The notes under the pieces: model-generated
Seen by the model: only the letters and a program-made list of their open reading frames with translations
Databases searched by the model: none
What the model was told of the DNA's origin: nothing
Position numbers and translations under genes: made by a program
Assembly (NCBI GenBank): GCA_045810625.1
Contig: JBJMVQ010000034.1
Span: forward strand, 1-60,994
Direction: 5' to 3'
DNA from: JACQFZ01 sp045810625
GTDB taxonomy: Bacteria; Pseudomonadota; Gammaproteobacteria; Acidiferrobacterales; Sulfurifustaceae
Length of the DNA: 60,994 bases
Part shown: positions 42,961-50,616 of the stretch, piece by piece
Layout: the number at the start of each line of letters is the position of its first letter
How positions within the stretch are numbered: position 1 is the stretch's first letter

Positions 42961-42968
42961 GAGAAGCC

Positions 42969-43925
42969 ATGGCCATGCGAGCAGATTACATCTGGATCAA
43001 CGGCGAACTGCGGCCCTGGGAGCGCGCTCAGGTCCACGTCATGACGCATGCGCTCCATTATGGGAGCAGCGTGTACGAAGGTTTGCGGTCGTACGAAATC
43101 GCGGGCGACGCTGCGCTGTTTTGCGGGCCCGCGCATTTCGAGCGGCTATTGTACAGCTGCAAGGTTGCGCGCATCCCATCGCCGCTCACCGTGGCGCAAT
43201 GGATGGACGCCACCACAGAGCTCTTGCGCGCGAATCGACAGCGCGACGTCTACATTCGTCCACTCGTTTTTCGCGGGCGCGGCGACTCGATGGGCCTCGA
43301 CGCGCGGAAGTGTCCGGTCGAGGCGATTCTCGCGGCCGTGCCCTGGGGAACGTACTTGGGAGAGGAAGCGCTCCAGAGCGGCGTGGACGTACAGGTGAGC
43401 AGTTGGCGGCGCACCGGCCCGGGTGCCGGCAGTCCGCTCGCCAAGATCGGCGGGCAATACGTCAACAGTCAAAGCATCGCCATGGAAGCGCACGACAACG
43501 GCTTCAGCGAAGGCATTGCGCTCGATGCGCACGGATACGTGAGCGAAGGCAGCGGCGAGAACGTATTCCTCGTGTACAAGAACGAAGTGTTCACGCCTCC
43601 GCTCGGCAGCAGCATTTTGTCCGGCATAACGCGCAACTGCGCTATCACCATCGCAAAGGACCTCGGATACACCGTGACGCAGATGAGCATCCCGCGCGAG
43701 ATGCTGTATCTGGCCGACGAGATCTTCTTTACGGGCACCGCGGCCGAGGTGTGCCCCGTGCGCTCCGTGGACCGGATCCCGGTCGGAGACGGGCGCCGCG
43801 GACCGGTGACGAAGACGATTCAGGACGTCTTCTTCGGCATCGTGCGAGGGACGCGTACCGACAAGTGGGGCTGGTTGACGCCGATCCGGGTGGATGTCAA
43901 CGCCGCCGAGCGTGAACGCGCATGA
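42969..43925 (+). CDS. Branched-chain amino acid aminotransferase (IlvE-like)
   Basis: 318 residues, fold-type IV PLP enzyme. Motifs are ADYIWINGELRPWERAQVHVMTHALHYGSSVYEGLRSY, the PLP lysine in SPLAKIGGQYVNSQ, DAHGYVSEGSGENVF and FFTGTAAEVCPVRSVD. It interconverts branched-chain 2-oxo acids and Leu/Ile/Val with glutamate. Together with the LeuA-like gene two positions on, it points to local supply of a leucine-type amino acid (or its oxo acid) to the adenylation-halogenase cassette. The stop overlaps the next start (ATGA). Confidence 0.93.
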   Translation: MAMRADYIWINGELRPWERAQVHVMTHALHYGSSVYEGLRSYEIAGDAALFCGPAHFERLLYSCKVARIPSPLTVAQWMDATTELLRANRQRDVYIRPLVFRGRGDSMGLDARKCPVEAILAAVPWGTYLGEEALQSGVDVQVSSWRRTGPGAGSPLAKIGGQYVNSQSIAMEAHDNGFSEGIALDAHGYVSEGSGENVFLVYKNEVFTPPLGSSILSGITRNCAITIAKDLGYTVTQMSIPREMLYLADEIFFTGTAAEVCPVRSVDRIPVGDGRRGPVTKTIQDVFFGIVRGTRTDKWGWLTPIRVDVNAAERERA

Positions 43926-44710
43926 CCGCGATCGAGCCGCAACTGATGTCGCCCTGGCTGGTTCGCTACGGCGTCGATAACACGGCGCCGGTTCGGATGC
44001 GCCTGTTCTGCTTCTACTACGCCGGCGGGACGGCTTCGATCTTTCGCAATTGGCAGGAAGCGCTTCCCGAGGGCGTCGAGGTCCTCGCGGTGCAGCTTCC
44101 CGGCCGGGAATATCGGCTCGCGGAGCCGCTGTTGACCAACGCGCGCGAGATCGCCTCGGAGCTCGCCGAAATCCTGCCGCCGCTGCTGAACAAACCCTAC
44201 GTATTCTTCGGCCACAGCATGGGGGTACTCATCGGTTTCGATGTGATCCGGATCTTGCGCGCGCGCGGCCTGCGTCAACCGGAGCTGCTGATCGCCTCCG
44301 GTCGGAACGCGCCGCAGTTTCGATGGCGCGATGCGGGACTGCAGTTGCTCCCGGACGAAGAGTTCATCGCTGCGGTGCGCGATTACAACGGCACGCCCGA
44401 GGCGCTGCTGGCCAACGAGTCGCTGCGCGACCTGTGGCTCCCGCGGTTGCGCGCCGATCTGACCATATCCGCGACGTACGAGTACGTCGAACAGCGCCCA
44501 CTGGAGTGTCCGATCGTGGTGCTAGTCGGCGAAGAAGATAGCCTGGTCAGCGAAGCGGGCCTGCAAGGCTGGCTCACTGAGACGACCGGTGGCGTCCGGT
44601 ATTTCCGTTATCCCGGCAATCATTTCTTCTTACACAGCGCTGAACGACTCGTGCTCGCCAAGGTACACGCCGAGCTGATGGACCAGCTGGCGCGACTCAG
44701 ACATTCGTGA
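43922..44710 (+). CDS. Type II thioesterase (second)
   Basis: 262 residues with the canonical nucleophile FFGHSMGVL, Asp in VGEEDSLVSE and His in YPGNHFFLHS. It is paralogous to the 41493 thioesterase (shared RLFCFYYAGG.ASIFRNW, VQLPGREYRLAEPLL). Having two TEs in one short operon suggests separate jobs, for example editing the PCP and moving the chlorinated unit to the next carrier. It is coupled to the aminotransferase by ATGA. Confidence 0.92.
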   Translation: MTAIEPQLMSPWLVRYGVDNTAPVRMRLFCFYYAGGTASIFRNWQEALPEGVEVLAVQLPGREYRLAEPLLTNAREIASELAEILPPLLNKPYVFFGHSMGVLIGFDVIRILRARGLRQPELLIASGRNAPQFRWRDAGLQLLPDEEFIAAVRDYNGTPEALLANESLRDLWLPRLRADLTISATYEYVEQRPLECPIVVLVGEEDSLVSEAGLQGWLTETTGGVRYFRYPGNHFFLHSAERLVLAKVHAELMDQLARLRHS

Positions 44711-44733
44711 TGTAAGCCTGAAGGAGAATGGCC

Positions 44734-46020
44734 ATGATGACCACGAGCAACGAAATGCTGGCCGATGGCACGCGATCGACCAGCTCCGAAGTGGTGCGAA
44801 TTTTCGACACGACCCTGCGGGACGGCGAACAGAGCCCCGGCGCCACGCTGAACGCGGACGAGAAGCTGGAGATCGCCGAACAGCTGGCGCGGCTGGGCGT
44901 CGATATCATCGAAGCCGGCTTTCCGGCGTCGAGCCCCGGGGACCTGAGCGCCGTGCAGCAGATCGCGGTCAGCGTGGGCCGTGCCAAGCGCACCGACAAA
45001 CAAGGCGCCATGGTCGATCCGCCCGCTGTCGCCGCCATGGCGCGGGCGAGTCGGGGCGATATCGATCAGGCATGGCGCGGCGTTCGCGACGCGAAACATC
45101 CCCGCATTCACATCGTGCTCGCCACCAGCGACATTCATCTGGAATACAAGCTGCGCAAGACTCGCGCCGAGGTGCTGGACATGGCGCGGCAGTCCGTGAC
45201 GTACGCATGTCGCATGTGCAATGACGTCGAGTTCAGTCCGGAAGACGCGACGCGGAGCGACCGCGAATTCCTGGTGCAAGTGCTGGAAGCGGCGGTCGAG
45301 GCGGGCGCGACGACGCTCAATATTCCGGACACCGTGGGCTACGCGACGCCCGAAGAGTACGGTGGGTTGATCCGCTTTCTTCGCGAGCGCATCGCCAAGG
45401 ACGGCGTCGTGCTGAGTACGCATTGTCATGACGACCTCGGGCTTGCGACCGCGAACACGCTGGCCGGGGTGGTGAACGGTGCTCGCCAGGTCGAGGTCAC
45501 TATCAACGGCATCGGCGAGCGGGCCGGGAACGCCTGCGTGGCGGAGACCGTCATGGCGCTGCACACGCGGCGGTCCGTTTTCAATTTCGAAACGAACGTC
45601 ATCCGGCGGGAAATCTACCGAACGAGCAAGCTCGTCAGCAGCTTAACCGGCATGGTCGTTCAGCCGAACAAAGCGATCGTCGGCGCCAACGCGTTTTCGC
45701 ACGAGGCCGGAATTCACCAGGACGGTGTCCTGAAAAACCGGCGTACTTACGAAATCATGGACGCCGCAGAAGTCGGTTTCGGCGAAACGCGTCTGGTACT
45801 CGGCAAGCACAGCGGTCGCAATGCGCTGCGCTCCAAGCTCGAGAAGTTGGGCTATCGCGTCACCGGCGAGAAGCTCGATCGTATATTCAAGAAGTTCAAG
45901 GACGTGGTGGACACCCAGAAAACCGTCAGCGACGCGCAACTGCAACGGTTTTGCGCGGAGCTGTCGGTTTCGACGGACGATGAGCGGCCGAATCAGCCTC
46001 ACACGGTCAACGTCGGATAG
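44734..46020 (+). CDS. 2-isopropylmalate synthase-like enzyme lacking the regulatory domain
   Basis: 428 residues from ATG 44734 (AAGGAG 7 nt upstream; ATG 44728 is too close to it). The catalytic TIM barrel is complete: FDTTLRDGEQSPGA, the metal His in STHCHDDLGLA, INGIGERAGNACVAE and ANAFSHEAGIHQDG, then the subdomain LGKHSGRNAL. It ends at about the point where LeuA's C-terminal leucine-binding domain (some 110-130 residues) should begin. Full LeuA is about 520 residues. It may also make other chain-extended acids, since no leuB or leuCD is present here. Loss of the domain predicts no leucine feedback. Confidence 0.9.
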   Translation: MMTTSNEMLADGTRSTSSEVVRIFDTTLRDGEQSPGATLNADEKLEIAEQLARLGVDIIEAGFPASSPGDLSAVQQIAVSVGRAKRTDKQGAMVDPPAVAAMARASRGDIDQAWRGVRDAKHPRIHIVLATSDIHLEYKLRKTRAEVLDMARQSVTYACRMCNDVEFSPEDATRSDREFLVQVLEAAVEAGATTLNIPDTVGYATPEEYGGLIRFLRERIAKDGVVLSTHCHDDLGLATANTLAGVVNGARQVEVTINGIGERAGNACVAETVMALHTRRSVFNFETNVIRREIYRTSKLVSSLTGMVVQPNKAIVGANAFSHEAGIHQDGVLKNRRTYEIMDAAEVGFGETRLVLGKHSGRNALRSKLEKLGYRVTGEKLDRIFKKFKDVVDTQKTVSDAQLQRFCAELSVSTDDERPNQPHTVNVG

Positions 46021-46060
46021 CGCTGGATAACGAACCCCCGATAAGCAAAGGAACCATGCC

Positions 46061-47437
46061 ATGAGCAAGCGACGCATAAATTTCGGTGTCATGCTGCAGG
46101 GCCCCGGCATCAACATGAACGCCTGGAGGCACCCGAGCGTGCCCGCGGACGCCAGCATCAACTTCAACTATTACGTTGAAAAAGCACGCGTAGCGGAGGC
46201 GGCGGGCATCGACTTCGTCTTCATCGCTGACGGTTTGTATATCCACGAAAAGTCGGTTTCGCATCCGCATTTCCTCAACCGATTCGAGCCGGTCGCGCTG
46301 CTGTCGGGGCTGGCGGCCGTGACGTCGAAGATCGGATTGGCGGGTACCGTCTCGACCTCTTACGCCGAGCCTTACACGGTCGCGCGGCAATTCGCCTCGA
46401 TCGATCTCATCAGCGGCGGCCGCGCCGGATGGAACGCCGTCACGTCGGCACTCGAAGGATCGGGCAAAAACTACAGCCGCTCCCACCCTGATCACGCCCT
46501 ACGTTACCAAATCGCCGAAGAGTTCATCGACGTGGTCAAGGGGCTGTGGGACAGCTGGGATGACGACTCCTTCATAGGCGATCGCCCGAGCAACCGCTAC
46601 TTCGACCTCAACAAGATGCATCGGCTGAACCATCGCGGCCGCTTCTTTTCGGTCGAGGGGCCTCTTAACATCCGCCGCTCGGCGCAGGGTCAGCCCGTGA
46701 TATTCCAGGCGGGTTCGTCGGCGGACGGCATTCGGCTGGCCGGCATGCATGCCGATGCCGTCTTCAGCAACGGCGGTACGTTCGAGGAGTGCCGCACGTT
46801 CTATCGGCGCGTCAAGGAGGCCGCCGTGGCGCAAGGGCGGCGCGCGGATGATGTGAAGATCTTCCCCGGCATTGGTCCGATCGTCGGTGCGACCCAGAAG
46901 GACGTGCAAGACAAGTTCCGCGAGATCCGCGATCTCCTGTCGATCGATGACGCGCTGAACTGGCTGAGCCATTTCTTTGAGCAGCACGATTTCCGGGCTT
47001 ACCCGCTCGACGGCCCGTTTCCGGATTTAGGCAATCTCGGTACCGAAGGCTTCCGTTCGACGACCGACATGATCAAGCGGCTCGCCCAAGAGCGGAATCT
47101 GACCTTGCGCGAAGTGGCGCTCGAGATGGCGACGCGCCGAGTGCATATCGGGACGTCGGAAGGGGTCATCGGAACACCGGACAAAGTCGCGGATGAGCTG
47201 ATTCGCTGGGTGGAGGGCGGCGCGGCCGACGGATTCATGCTGGGGTTGCCGGTCGTTGGCTCCGGGCTCGACGACTTCGTGAAGTATGTCTTGCCGATAC
47301 TGGCAGAGCGTGGGTATCACGATATGACACAGCGCGGCAGCACGCTGAGAGAGCACTTCGGTTTGCCCTTTTGCGAGAGCCGCTATGCCCGGGCCAAGCA
47401 ACCGGCCGGTCTCGAGCCGGCGGTGATGAGGCGATGA
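46061..47437 (+). CDS. LLM-class flavin-dependent monooxygenase (NtaA/SnaA/DszA family)
   Basis: 458 residues of the bacterial luciferase-like fold. Motifs are INFGVMLQGPGINMNAWRHP, AEAAGIDFVFIADGLY, GLAGTVSTSYAEPYTVARQFASIDLISGGRAGWN and PVIFQAGSSADGIRLAG. The NtaA/SnaA/DszA group uses FMNH2 from a separate reductase to oxygenate amines, lactams or sulfur compounds. No reductase gene is in the window. In this pathway it might N-hydroxylate, S-oxidise or cleave an intermediate. The start follows AAAGGAACC; 40 bp separate it from the LeuA-like gene. Confidence 0.92.
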   Translation: MSKRRINFGVMLQGPGINMNAWRHPSVPADASINFNYYVEKARVAEAAGIDFVFIADGLYIHEKSVSHPHFLNRFEPVALLSGLAAVTSKIGLAGTVSTSYAEPYTVARQFASIDLISGGRAGWNAVTSALEGSGKNYSRSHPDHALRYQIAEEFIDVVKGLWDSWDDDSFIGDRPSNRYFDLNKMHRLNHRGRFFSVEGPLNIRRSAQGQPVIFQAGSSADGIRLAGMHADAVFSNGGTFEECRTFYRRVKEAAVAQGRRADDVKIFPGIGPIVGATQKDVQDKFREIRDLLSIDDALNWLSHFFEQHDFRAYPLDGPFPDLGNLGTEGFRSTTDMIKRLAQERNLTLREVALEMATRRVHIGTSEGVIGTPDKVADELIRWVEGGAADGFMLGLPVVGSGLDDFVKYVLPILAERGYHDMTQRGSTLREHFGLPFCESRYARAKQPAGLEPAVMRR

Positions 47438-47441
47438 CGCG

Positions 47442-47609
47442 ATGCGCCGGCTGCGGCGCCGATGTGCAAAGTGCGCGAGCGAGGAGTGTGCGTTTCTCCA
47501 CACGCTTGGTAGCGCCGAGTTCATTCACATCGAGCGCGCAGCCGGCGCCGGAATACGCGATGCGCCGGTCGTGATCGAGCGGTGCCGAGGATCTGGCGAA
47601 AAAGGGTGA
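47442..47609 (+). CDS. Candidate small Cys-rich protein (55 aa)
   Basis: A frame from ATG 47442, four bases after the LLM stop, reads MRRLRRRCAKCASEECAFLH and continues with AEFIHIERAAGAG to a stop at 47607-47609. CAKC and a nearby Cys resemble a small zinc ribbon. The start of the next gene (47615) is six bases further, so the operon is closed up if the frame is real. A competing 46-codon frame (47434-47574) overlaps the LLM stop by four bases and also begins with CxxC (RCAGCGAD). Only one can be genuine, and neither may be. Confidence 0.35.
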   Translation: MRRLRRRCAKCASEECAFLHTLGSAEFIHIERAAGAGIRDAPVVIERCRGSGEKG

Positions 47610-47614
47610 GCACG

Positions 47615-48583
47615 ATGCGAATCGTGGTCGTGGGTAGCGGTGGTACGGGCGGATATTTTGGCGCGAAGTTGGCGAAGGCGGGTCATTACGTCATCTTCGT
47701 CGCTCGAGGAGACCACCTTCAGGCCATTCGAGACAATGGTCTTCGCATTGAGTCCGCCGTCGACGGAAATTGGATCGTGCATGCGCCGGCCGTCGCGGCC
47801 CTGGTCGGTCAGCCGGCGGCCGACATCGTCCTGTTCTGCGTCAAATCGTTCGACACGGAAACGGCCGCGGAACTCGTCAAACCGGTTCTCGGCCCGCGGA
47901 CTGGGGTTCTGTCGTTACAGAACGGTATCGACAACGAAGATAAATTGGCGCGCATTCTCGGCGCGGATCACGTAATCGGCGGTATCGCTTACACGTTTGC
48001 TTACATCACAGCGCCCGGCGTCATTTACCACCAGCAGTTTTCTCGTATTGTCATGGGCGAAATCGACGGGAGGGCGTCGAAACGCATTCTAGCGTTTGCC
48101 GAGGCCTGTCAGAGTGCTGGAATCGAGCCGGAGATCGTCCCGCGAATCCGCAAGTCGCTCTGGGAAAAATACGTCTTCCTGACCGCGTTCGCCGGTGCCA
48201 CGGCGCTGACGCGCATGCCGGCGAAGATCATTCGCGAAGTGCCGGCGATGCGCCGGCTCTGGCAGCGTCAGATCGAAGAATTGCTGGCGCTCGCGAGCGC
48301 AGACGATGCGGGTCTCGGTGACGATATGCTGCACCGCTACGTCGCATTTCTCGAATCGTTCGCGCCGATCAGCTATTCCTCGCTCTACTACGACCTCGTG
48401 CAAGGCAAACGCCTGGAGCTCGATGCGTTGCACGGCCACGCGGTTCGTCTCGGCGAGCGCTACCACATCGCTACGCCGACGCTTGCGGCGGTGTACGCGG
48501 GACTGCTGCCGTATCGCGATGGAAGCCCTCCGATATTCCAGGATCCGTCGAGGCCGCTTCCGCTCCAACCGGTGACGGTATGA
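47615..48583 (+). CDS. 2-dehydropantoate 2-reductase family oxidoreductase (PanE/ApbA-like)
   Basis: 322 residues. The NADP-binding Rossmann loop is VVVGSGGTGGYFGAKLAKAG, followed by CVKSFDTETAAEL, LSLQNGIDNEDKLARILG, GGIAYTFAYI, the conserved Lys in RKSLWEKYVFL and the C-terminal domain FAPISYSSLYYDLVQGKRLELDAL. PanE-family enzymes reduce 2-oxo acids to D-2-hydroxy acids. In this operon it might reduce a (chlorinated) 2-oxoisocaproate-type acid rather than ketopantoate. ATG 47615 (8 nt after AAGGG) was preferred over GTG 47606. Confidence 0.9.
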   Translation: MRIVVVGSGGTGGYFGAKLAKAGHYVIFVARGDHLQAIRDNGLRIESAVDGNWIVHAPAVAALVGQPAADIVLFCVKSFDTETAAELVKPVLGPRTGVLSLQNGIDNEDKLARILGADHVIGGIAYTFAYITAPGVIYHQQFSRIVMGEIDGRASKRILAFAEACQSAGIEPEIVPRIRKSLWEKYVFLTAFAGATALTRMPAKIIREVPAMRRLWQRQIEELLALASADDAGLGDDMLHRYVAFLESFAPISYSSLYYDLVQGKRLELDALHGHAVRLGERYHIATPTLAAVYAGLLPYRDGSPPIFQDPSRPLPLQPVTV

Positions 48584-48709
48584 ACTTTGGGATGCCCGAC
48601 AAGCCGGCTTGGCGAATGCCGCGGCTCGTTCGGCACGCACGGCGATGACCCCGCCCGCGCTTGTCGCTGTATCCGGGGAGGGCGATCACAAACAGAAAGG
48701 GAGCGGTCG

Positions 48710-49930
48710 ATGGCCGACAATGCGCGTAATCTGGAGCGGTCCATTTTAGGAGCCTGGGGGCCGAACGATATCGAGCGCACATCGGGCGCGCCGCGAATCA
48801 TTGTGCCGAGACGGGCAGACGGCACCGTTGACCCCGACGCGCGACGTCAGCTCGCGCAATTCCGTGAATCTGCGCGACGGATCACCGACCTGCTCGATCC
48901 GCTGCTGATGGAGTGGATGCTCGTACTGAACCCGCAGTACAAGCTCGAGGCCGACCGGCTCGACACGCGCTTCGCGGAATTTCGGCGCGACTACCTGGGC
49001 GCCGGGACATCGGAGGAAGCCGGCAGCTGGGTGCGCTATCCGAACGGCCTGCTCCTGCATCTGCTCCTGCCGGAGCATCACTACCGTCTCCGAACGTCGC
49101 GGAATATCGGCTTGTTCACGACCGAGGAGCAGGCGCGCGTTCGCTCGGCGCGGGTTGCCGTCGCGGGTCTTAGCGTCGGTGGGTTGTGCGCGACAACGCT
49201 TGCGATGGAGGGCGTTACCCGATTCTATTTGACCGATTTCGACAAGCTCGCATGCTCCAACCTAAACCGTCTGGCTTCGTCGCTCTCCAGGATCGGCGTC
49301 TACAAGACCGAGATCGTCGCGGAAAAGATTTGGGACATCGATCCGTTCGCCGAGATTGTGCTGAACTCGCACGGGTATAGTGCGGCCAGCGACGCGGACT
49401 TGTTTGGTGCGGGATGCAAGCCGGATGTTCTGATCGACGCGATGGACAGCGTCGAGGCGAAAATCGCCGTGCGCGAGGCGTGTCGGCGACATCGCGTGCC
49501 AGTCGTGTGGATGATGGATATCGGAGACGGCTTGGTTCAAATCGGCACGGAGCGCTACGATCGCGACGCTTCGTATCCGGCCTTTCATGGTCGCATGGCG
49601 CAAATGGAGCAACGACTTGCCCGGCCGCTCGACTACGTCGAGAGTCTTCTCAGCATCATCGACGTCGATCGCCTCCCGTACCGGTTTGCCGACTCGTTCG
49701 ATCGCGCTTGCAAGAGCCGCTGGCCCGGCATATCGCAGCTTGCCGGTACCGTTTCGATCGCCGCCGGCGCCATTGCGCGCACCGCACGGCGGGTTCTGCT
49801 GGATGAGGATGTCGTCCCCGAATTCTTCGTCGATGTCGACGAGAAGGCCGATCCTGACCATAAGGCGCACCGGGCAGACGACCGTGCAAGAACGCGTGAA
49901 TTCATGAAGGGGCTAGGACTGATGGACTAG
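48710..49930 (+). CDS. ThiF/E1-like adenylyltransferase with N-terminal extension
   Basis: 406 residues. The E1-like domain starts near residue 140: VAVAGLSVGGLCATTLAMEGV (nucleotide loop), TDFDKLACSNLNRL, GVYKTEIVAEKIWDIDPFA and VLIDAMDSVEAKIAVREACR. A helical N-terminal extension (DPLLMEWMLVLNPQYKLEAD) and a linker with HLLLPEHHYRLRTSRN resemble the ThiF proteins often fused to nitroreductases (Rv1355c-like), but no nitroreductase is attached. The CxxC zinc pairs of MoeB/ThiF are absent. It probably adenylates a carboxylate or peptide C-terminus; the partner is unknown. It is last in the operon, with GAAAGGGA before the ATG. Confidence 0.88.
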   Translation: MADNARNLERSILGAWGPNDIERTSGAPRIIVPRRADGTVDPDARRQLAQFRESARRITDLLDPLLMEWMLVLNPQYKLEADRLDTRFAEFRRDYLGAGTSEEAGSWVRYPNGLLLHLLLPEHHYRLRTSRNIGLFTTEEQARVRSARVAVAGLSVGGLCATTLAMEGVTRFYLTDFDKLACSNLNRLASSLSRIGVYKTEIVAEKIWDIDPFAEIVLNSHGYSAASDADLFGAGCKPDVLIDAMDSVEAKIAVREACRRHRVPVVWMMDIGDGLVQIGTERYDRDASYPAFHGRMAQMEQRLARPLDYVESLLSIIDVDRLPYRFADSFDRACKSRWPGISQLAGTVSIAAGAIARTARRVLLDEDVVPEFFVDVDEKADPDHKAHRADDRARTREFMKGLGLMD

Positions 49931-50026
49931 AGGCTGTTCGCGAAAAGCGGCTTGGTATGGAAATCCGTTCCTCGACACACTCGTGCCACCAATATCCGCG
50001 CCGCGCGGCGGCGGGGTGGTGGCGTC

Positions 50027-50518
50027 ATGCTTGAAGTCGAGCGACGGAGCGGGACGGCGGCGGTCGAAGTGCGTCTCGAAGCGCCGCAAACCGCGGACGC
50101 GCGCTGGTGTCTCGATCAGTATTTTCGGGAACTTGCGGAGCGTTTCGAGAACGGGTTTGACCCGGCCAAGAGCAATCCCGCCAGCGACGACGACATGACG
50201 CCGCCAGCGGGTTATTTGGTCTTGGCCCGTATCGATGGCGATCCCGTCGGATGCGGCGTGCTCAAGCGCAAGGATCAGACGACGGCTGAGATAAAGCGGA
50301 TGTGGACCGCTCCCTCTATACGCGGATGCGGTATTGCACGCCAGGTGCTGCAAGCGCTGGAATCCATTGCGAGGCAGGTTGGGGTTACGATGCTCCAGCT
50401 CGAAACCAATCGGACGTTGAAGGAGGCACAGGCGCTGTATCGGAAATCGGGTTATCGCGAAGTAGACCGCTTCAACGACGAGCCTTACGCGCATCATTGG
50501 TTCGAGAAGAAGCTGTGA
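50027..50518 (+). CDS. GNAT family N-acetyltransferase
   Basis: 163 residues with a standard GNAT core: GYLVLARIDGDPVGCGVLK, AEIKRMWTAPSIRGCGIARQVLQALE (acetyl-CoA loop RGCGIA), LQLETNRTLKEAQALYRKSGYREV. The substrate is unknown. The frame extends upstream to 49952, but those residues are Arg-rich and unlike the family. It lies about 100 bp after the ThiF gene on the same strand, so it could be the last cluster gene (for example self-resistance) or the first flanking gene. Confidence 0.85.
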   Translation: MLEVERRSGTAAVEVRLEAPQTADARWCLDQYFRELAERFENGFDPAKSNPASDDDMTPPAGYLVLARIDGDPVGCGVLKRKDQTTAEIKRMWTAPSIRGCGIARQVLQALESIARQVGVTMLQLETNRTLKEAQALYRKSGYREVDRFNDEPYAHHWFEKKL

Positions 50519-50616
50519 GCGGGCAGGTTGTTTGGCTCTGGTAATACTTCAGCGGCGTCGGTGCCGTTGATCATCGCCAATTAAGGACCGGCAGGGCGCC
50601 GGCGAAAGGAATCGCC

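Noticed and set aside
20025..50518. Integrated island with attL/attR
   Set aside because: No integrase, transposase or second copy of the tRNA-Arg 3' end was found in the window; island status is left as a hypothesis.
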